From NCBI GenBank assembly GCA_025642065.1, contig JAODUP010000277.1, forward strand, positions 1 through 64,000: a stretch of 64,000 nt of DNA, read 5' to 3'. The position numbers and the translations under genes were made by a program. This DNA is from Paralvinella palmiformis. Its lineage: Eukaryota; Annelida; Polychaeta; Terebellida; Alvinellidae. Under the pieces are notes generated by a model, which made no database searches, was not told where the DNA came from, and saw nothing but the letters and a program-made list of their open reading frames with translations. Shown here one piece after another: positions 60,308 through 64,000 of the stretch. The stretch's first letter is position 1. Each line of letters opens with the position of its first letter.

Positions 60308-62858
60308 ATGGCTTCGTCTCCAGCTTATGATGAGTTGCAAAGCATCATTACGTGTCCTGTTTGCTTTGAGTCATTTGAGGGCCGAAACTCCAAGTTGCTG
60401 AGCTGTTTCCATGCATTCTGCTGCGAGTGCCTGCAAAGAATCCTGGATGACAAAACGAGAAGAAATCCATTGGCATCTAACACCTTATGTTGTCCAGTTT
60501 GTACTTGCCCTACCATAATACCAGGAGGAAACTGTGCTAACCTTCCCGCCTATTTCCATGTCAGCACAATACAATCGGTGATGAAGCAACTCCATGTGAA
60601 GCAATATAAATGTGAGATTTGTGAATCAGTGAGTAGTAAGTTGGATATTTGTTGTTACTGCTTACAATGTGGTAGTGCCATGTGCGCTAATTGTAAGGCT
60701 AGACATGATCAAGTGCATCCAAGTCACAAACTAGTTAGCGTTTCTGGTTCATCGATTGTTTATCTGATGTGTAAACAGCATAATAAACATGTGGAATATT
60801 ACTGCCTAAGATGTATGAAAACAATCTGCAACAGATGCCACATCAATGAGCACCTTAATCACTTCATATTGGACATTGTCTATGACAAAATACAAACTGA
60901 CGATTTCGGTGATTCATTGAAGAGCAACTTGCAATCAGCCAAAGAAAAAATGGACAAGCTTGTTTCTACTCAGAGTGACTTCAATGCCGAAATAGATCGA
61001 TCCAGAGATGACATGGAGAATCATTATACCAGTCTTGTTACTAAGTTAGACCAGCAGTACGAGTCATTCTGTATGAGGTTACAGGAAAAACAGGATTCTG
61101 TGAATGAAAGATTTGACACGTACAAAGAACAGGTACAACACAGCATTGAGCTTATAACAAAAATAGCAGAAGTCTGCAGTGGCCCTGTACAGGACGTAGC
61201 TGAAGCAAAGCTGGCCAGATCTGATCAGTTGCTATCAGATATCAAAAGCCAGATATTGGATGCTAAAGTTGATAAGCCAACAGGATTAATATTTAAAGAA
61301 GGTCTTGCAGATATTTCACTTGGTATAATGGTTGAAGACGTAGATGAAAGTCTAACCGGTAGCCATGATCAGAGCAAATCAGAGCATTCCACCTTGCCTG
61401 GTAAGCATATATATAATATATACATGAGTTGTAATATTTGATGAAATATTAATATTAATAATAATTCCAAACTTCTATAGTGCCAATATCCTTGAAAAGA
61501 ATTGAGCTGATTGGTGCACCTAGTACAGCAGTTGGGTAAGCTCATGGTCCAAGTGCAATGCAAAATTCATCAGCAATATTAATAATCATAATAATGTATA
61601 TTTAAATAAAGCACACTTACTAGAAGGAACCATTTAAAGGTGTTGTACAATGATAACCTAAATAATATGAATGTAAAAAATATATATCTAATTAAGTAAT
61701 AAATCAGCAATACTCATCCCAAAATTCACCCTATTAACTTAGAATAGTTCAATTAATTTTAACAATTTAAGTGAACAGGATGTTGTCATAATTATTATAA
61801 TAACTGGTTTTATAATAATCTCAAAAATTATAATCATCAGTAATTAGACCATTTTATTGATAATCATCAGCAGAATCTCCCTTTTCTGTCGAATTCCTTG
61901 TGATACTGTTTTGAGTTTATAAAAATATTAAAAATAAAGCTATTTTTACAGTGCCATACATCAAGCCATTTTTTTAAAAATCCTGATGATATTTTTTCTT
62001 AGATGCAATATCATGATGATATTTCTTTTACAGTTTCATATTAAATGTGATTGAGTGATTTGTAAATGTATGTTTTTTTTTAATTATTTATATTTCATGG
62101 CTTGTGCAGTCCAGCTGTGGAGTATACCAAAATCTAAAATCATAGCTATGAGTTTTCTGTCCGAGGATGTACTTATTGCTGTTGGACATAGGAAAGGTAT
62201 CAAATTATATACCAAACAAATTGAGGTACTGGATCCTGGACTGTCTGGATTGCAAGGTGCTGATTTGTGCGATATATCGGCTGTAAGCTCTGGATTGGTG
62301 ATAGGCACAATAGAAGATAATGGATCTGAGAAACCTGGATATCTTCATGCTCTGATGAAGGATGCAAACAAATGGCAGCATGATGTGCATGGCATATGTA
62401 AGATGCCCATTGCTTGTGCTGTTACACAAAGTCTTGAATTTATAGTCACTGACCGTCAACAGAAGATGTATAAATACGACAAACGTGGCCAGCAAATATG
62501 GTGTAGACCATTGCCTCCTTTGTCACATGCTGTCTGTGTGGATAATAATGATAGAATTCTTGTTTGCCACAAGCACAATGTAGCTGCATACGATGAGAAT
62601 GGCACAGAAATAGCGACGTTCTCGCTAAAACACGACAGCTTAGATCTCTGTGGCATTTGTGTTAACACTCAGAATCAGATCCTTGTTGGTGACTTAAACA
62701 GCGAATCGGTATTGTTGTTTGATGTAGAAGGTAATTATATCAAGCATTTAATTAAAGTGTATGGACGACCTCGCCGCTTAGCTTTGTATGGTAATAAGTA
62801 TCTTGCTGTCAGATTATATGATGGTTCCAACAAAATGTCAGTGTATAGACTAGAATAA
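60308..62858 (+). CDS. TRIM-type protein: RING, two B-boxes, coiled coil, NHL-like end
   Basis: Exon 60308-61400 starts at MASSPAYDELQ, right after a splice acceptor CTGCAG. RING at residues 16-65 (CPVC, LSCFHAFCCECL, CCPVC), B-box 1 at about 102-147 (YKCEICES, CCYCLQCGSAMC), B-box 2 at about 155-190 (MCKQHNKHVEYYCLRC, CNRCHINEHLNH), coiled coil to about 320. Exon 62110-62858 joins in phase 1 (P|VQLWSIPKSKII) and gives about 250 residues of beta-propeller-like repeats (KGIKLYTK, VCVDNNDRILVC, GICVNTQNQILVGDL, LLFDVEGNYIKHL). The total is about 613 residues, usual for a metazoan TRIM of the TRIM2/3/56 type. Expected role: E3 ubiquitin ligase, cytoplasmic. An upstream ATG at 60275 lies before the acceptor and is not favoured. 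Confidence 0.85.
61481..61535 (+). CDS. Possible 55 nt cassette exon of the TRIM gene
   Basis: CTTCTATAG before and GG|GTAAGC after frame 55 nt that read VPISLKRIELIGAPSTAVG in phase 1. That sequence looks like ordinary TRIM linker. However, its 55 nt shift the frame of the next exon (62110) into an early stop. Either a third, unseen exon or an indel corrects this, or inclusion is a regulatory switch. Confidence 0.45.
61536..62109. other. TRIM intron
   Basis: AT-rich; ends TTTCATGGCTTGTGCAG. An ATG-initiated frame at 62055 reading into the exon is intronic and not the real start. Confidence 0.6.
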
Positions 62859-62880
62859 AAGCTAAATGTACTTCTTTGAT

Positions 62881-62886
62881 AATAAA
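62881..62886 (+). terminator. Poly(A) signal of the TRIM gene
   Basis: AATAAA 23 nt after the TAA stop (a second AATAAA overlaps the stop codon itself at about 62854). Confidence 0.65.
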
Positions 62887-62889
62887 GTT

Positions 62890-64000
62890 TGTTACAAATA
62901 ATCATATTATATATTACCCACTCGCGTATGAAATTGATGTATGGTAGTTAAATTTGAAAGCACTGTGTACTCCATTAGCTATATATGTCATGCTAAGTGT
63001 CATTGCCAAAGTTCAGTGAGGGAGTGTTTCGTAATAGGGCTACACAGTCACTGAGGCACTACAGCACACCATCACTAATGTGAGGATTTCCTTTCATCTG
63101 CTGCAGATATACATATGTGGGGGGGGGGGAACTTGGTACAGTAGTTCATGTGTAATTAAAACACCAATTGATTCACCAGTGTGAGAAATATTGAACACCG
63201 GCTGTTCTTAAGATGGTAATAGATTGGTATTGATGTGACTTGACCTTAATAAATGATCTCAGAACTCTGTACAGACTAACTAGGGATGATGAAAGATTCA
63301 CCAATGTGTGTTGGTATTATTGGTAAGGATTTGTCTGGATGTGTTCAAGCGAAATAGATAATATCCATTCTATCATCATCAAATAGTGAAGTCAAGAATT
63401 AAACAATATGCCTCGACCAATAGGTGACAGCCAGGGGTCAGTACCCCAAGTCTGAACAAGAACGAGAGATGCCATATGTGTAAAATGTACACAGTTGTTT
63501 GTCTGAGCCATATAATCTAGGATATTTTGCAATGTGTTGAGTGAGAATTATGCCAAAAGAAGACTAACAGCAATTAAACCATTTGACAGCAAATAATTTT
63601 AGAAAATGGGACAAATGAATATATATTACTGATCTGTAATTGTTATTATTGTAATAAACCATGTGCTTATTTATAAATGGAGATGGCTTGATATGTTCAA
63701 AATATGTCATTTGAGCTACTAGTGAATAATGTTAAATGATATTGATTGTTTACTAATAGTACATGCTAATTTTCCCTTTAGTTGTGTCTTTAATGAAAGT
63801 ATATCAGTGTGTGTGTGTGTGTGTGTACTCACGCAAGTGGTATGTACTTGTGTATTTTGGCACAGCTCATACATATTCAAGAAAATGATAGGTTATTATT
63901 CAAAACTAGTTGTGTTACTTTTTCCAGCACTATTTTATTTACATAAATGGGCCATCATACAAAATCTACAGTGGAATCACACACAAACACTGTCCATTCA
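62890..64000. other. Downstream intergenic sequence
   Basis: AT-rich; a G run at 63120-63129 and a TG microsatellite at 63807-63825. No gene recognised. Confidence 0.5.

Noticed and set aside
62055..62109. ATG at 62055 as start of the NHL-like protein
   Set aside because: It precedes a good splice acceptor, and the exon joins in frame with the RING/B-box exon at 61400.

Overview
This is eukaryotic nuclear DNA: AT-rich, with spliced genes (GT-AG introns), long microsatellites, SINEs with tRNA-like heads, LINE and hAT relics, and no operon-like gene packing. A lophotrochozoan, most likely a mollusc, fits best: lectin/CCP exon shuffling, a TRIM with an NHL-like end, CA-tailed repeats. A limpet-like gastropod is a guess that I cannot prove from the sequence.

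Layout. 1-13.6 kb is repeat-dominated: a modular dispersed repeat (1-1011 and 9318-11195), LINE fragments (2.6-5.4 kb), a homopolymer-distorted stretch (2.79-3.42 kb), a hAT transposase tail on the minus strand (7.8-8.1 kb) and a 1.1 kb segment that recurs inverted at 53.5-54.5 kb. 13.68-39.08 kb holds one large plus-strand gene that I could follow through about 35 exons in consistent phase: signal peptide, three C-type lectin domains (CTLD), a short linker, a PAN/apple-like domain, a fourth CTLD, twenty CCP/sushi domains, one transmembrane helix and a short tail (about 1,960 residues). It looks like a selectin-like or innate-immune/adhesion receptor. Two exons carry single-base frameshifts, so it is either a recently broken gene or has homopolymer errors in the assembly. 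Its introns hold a 13 x 31 bp minisatellite, a hAT element with terminal inverted repeats and a nested SINE, and a decayed extra CCP exon.

39-52 kb is a retrotransposon graveyard: an RNase H-bearing LINE (minus), a CR1/Jockey-like LINE without FADD box (plus), and a nearly full-length LINE (47.5-52 kb, plus) whose first ORF ends in what reads as an IMPACT/UPF0029 domain, the most unusual thing in the window after the lectin receptor. 52-56 kb has more repeats, a SINE with a perfect 14 bp target-site duplication, and a minus-strand SWIM zinc-finger gene relic. 60.3-62.9 kb encodes a TRIM-type protein (RING, two B-boxes, coiled coil, NHL-like C-terminus) that reads through in two main exons, with a possible 55 nt frame-shifting cassette exon between them.

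The lectin receptor and the TRIM protein are the only two genes that look host-encoded and mostly intact; nothing in the sequence shows that they act together. Splice sites were called by eye from GT/AG, phase and domain continuity; no transcript evidence or database search was available.
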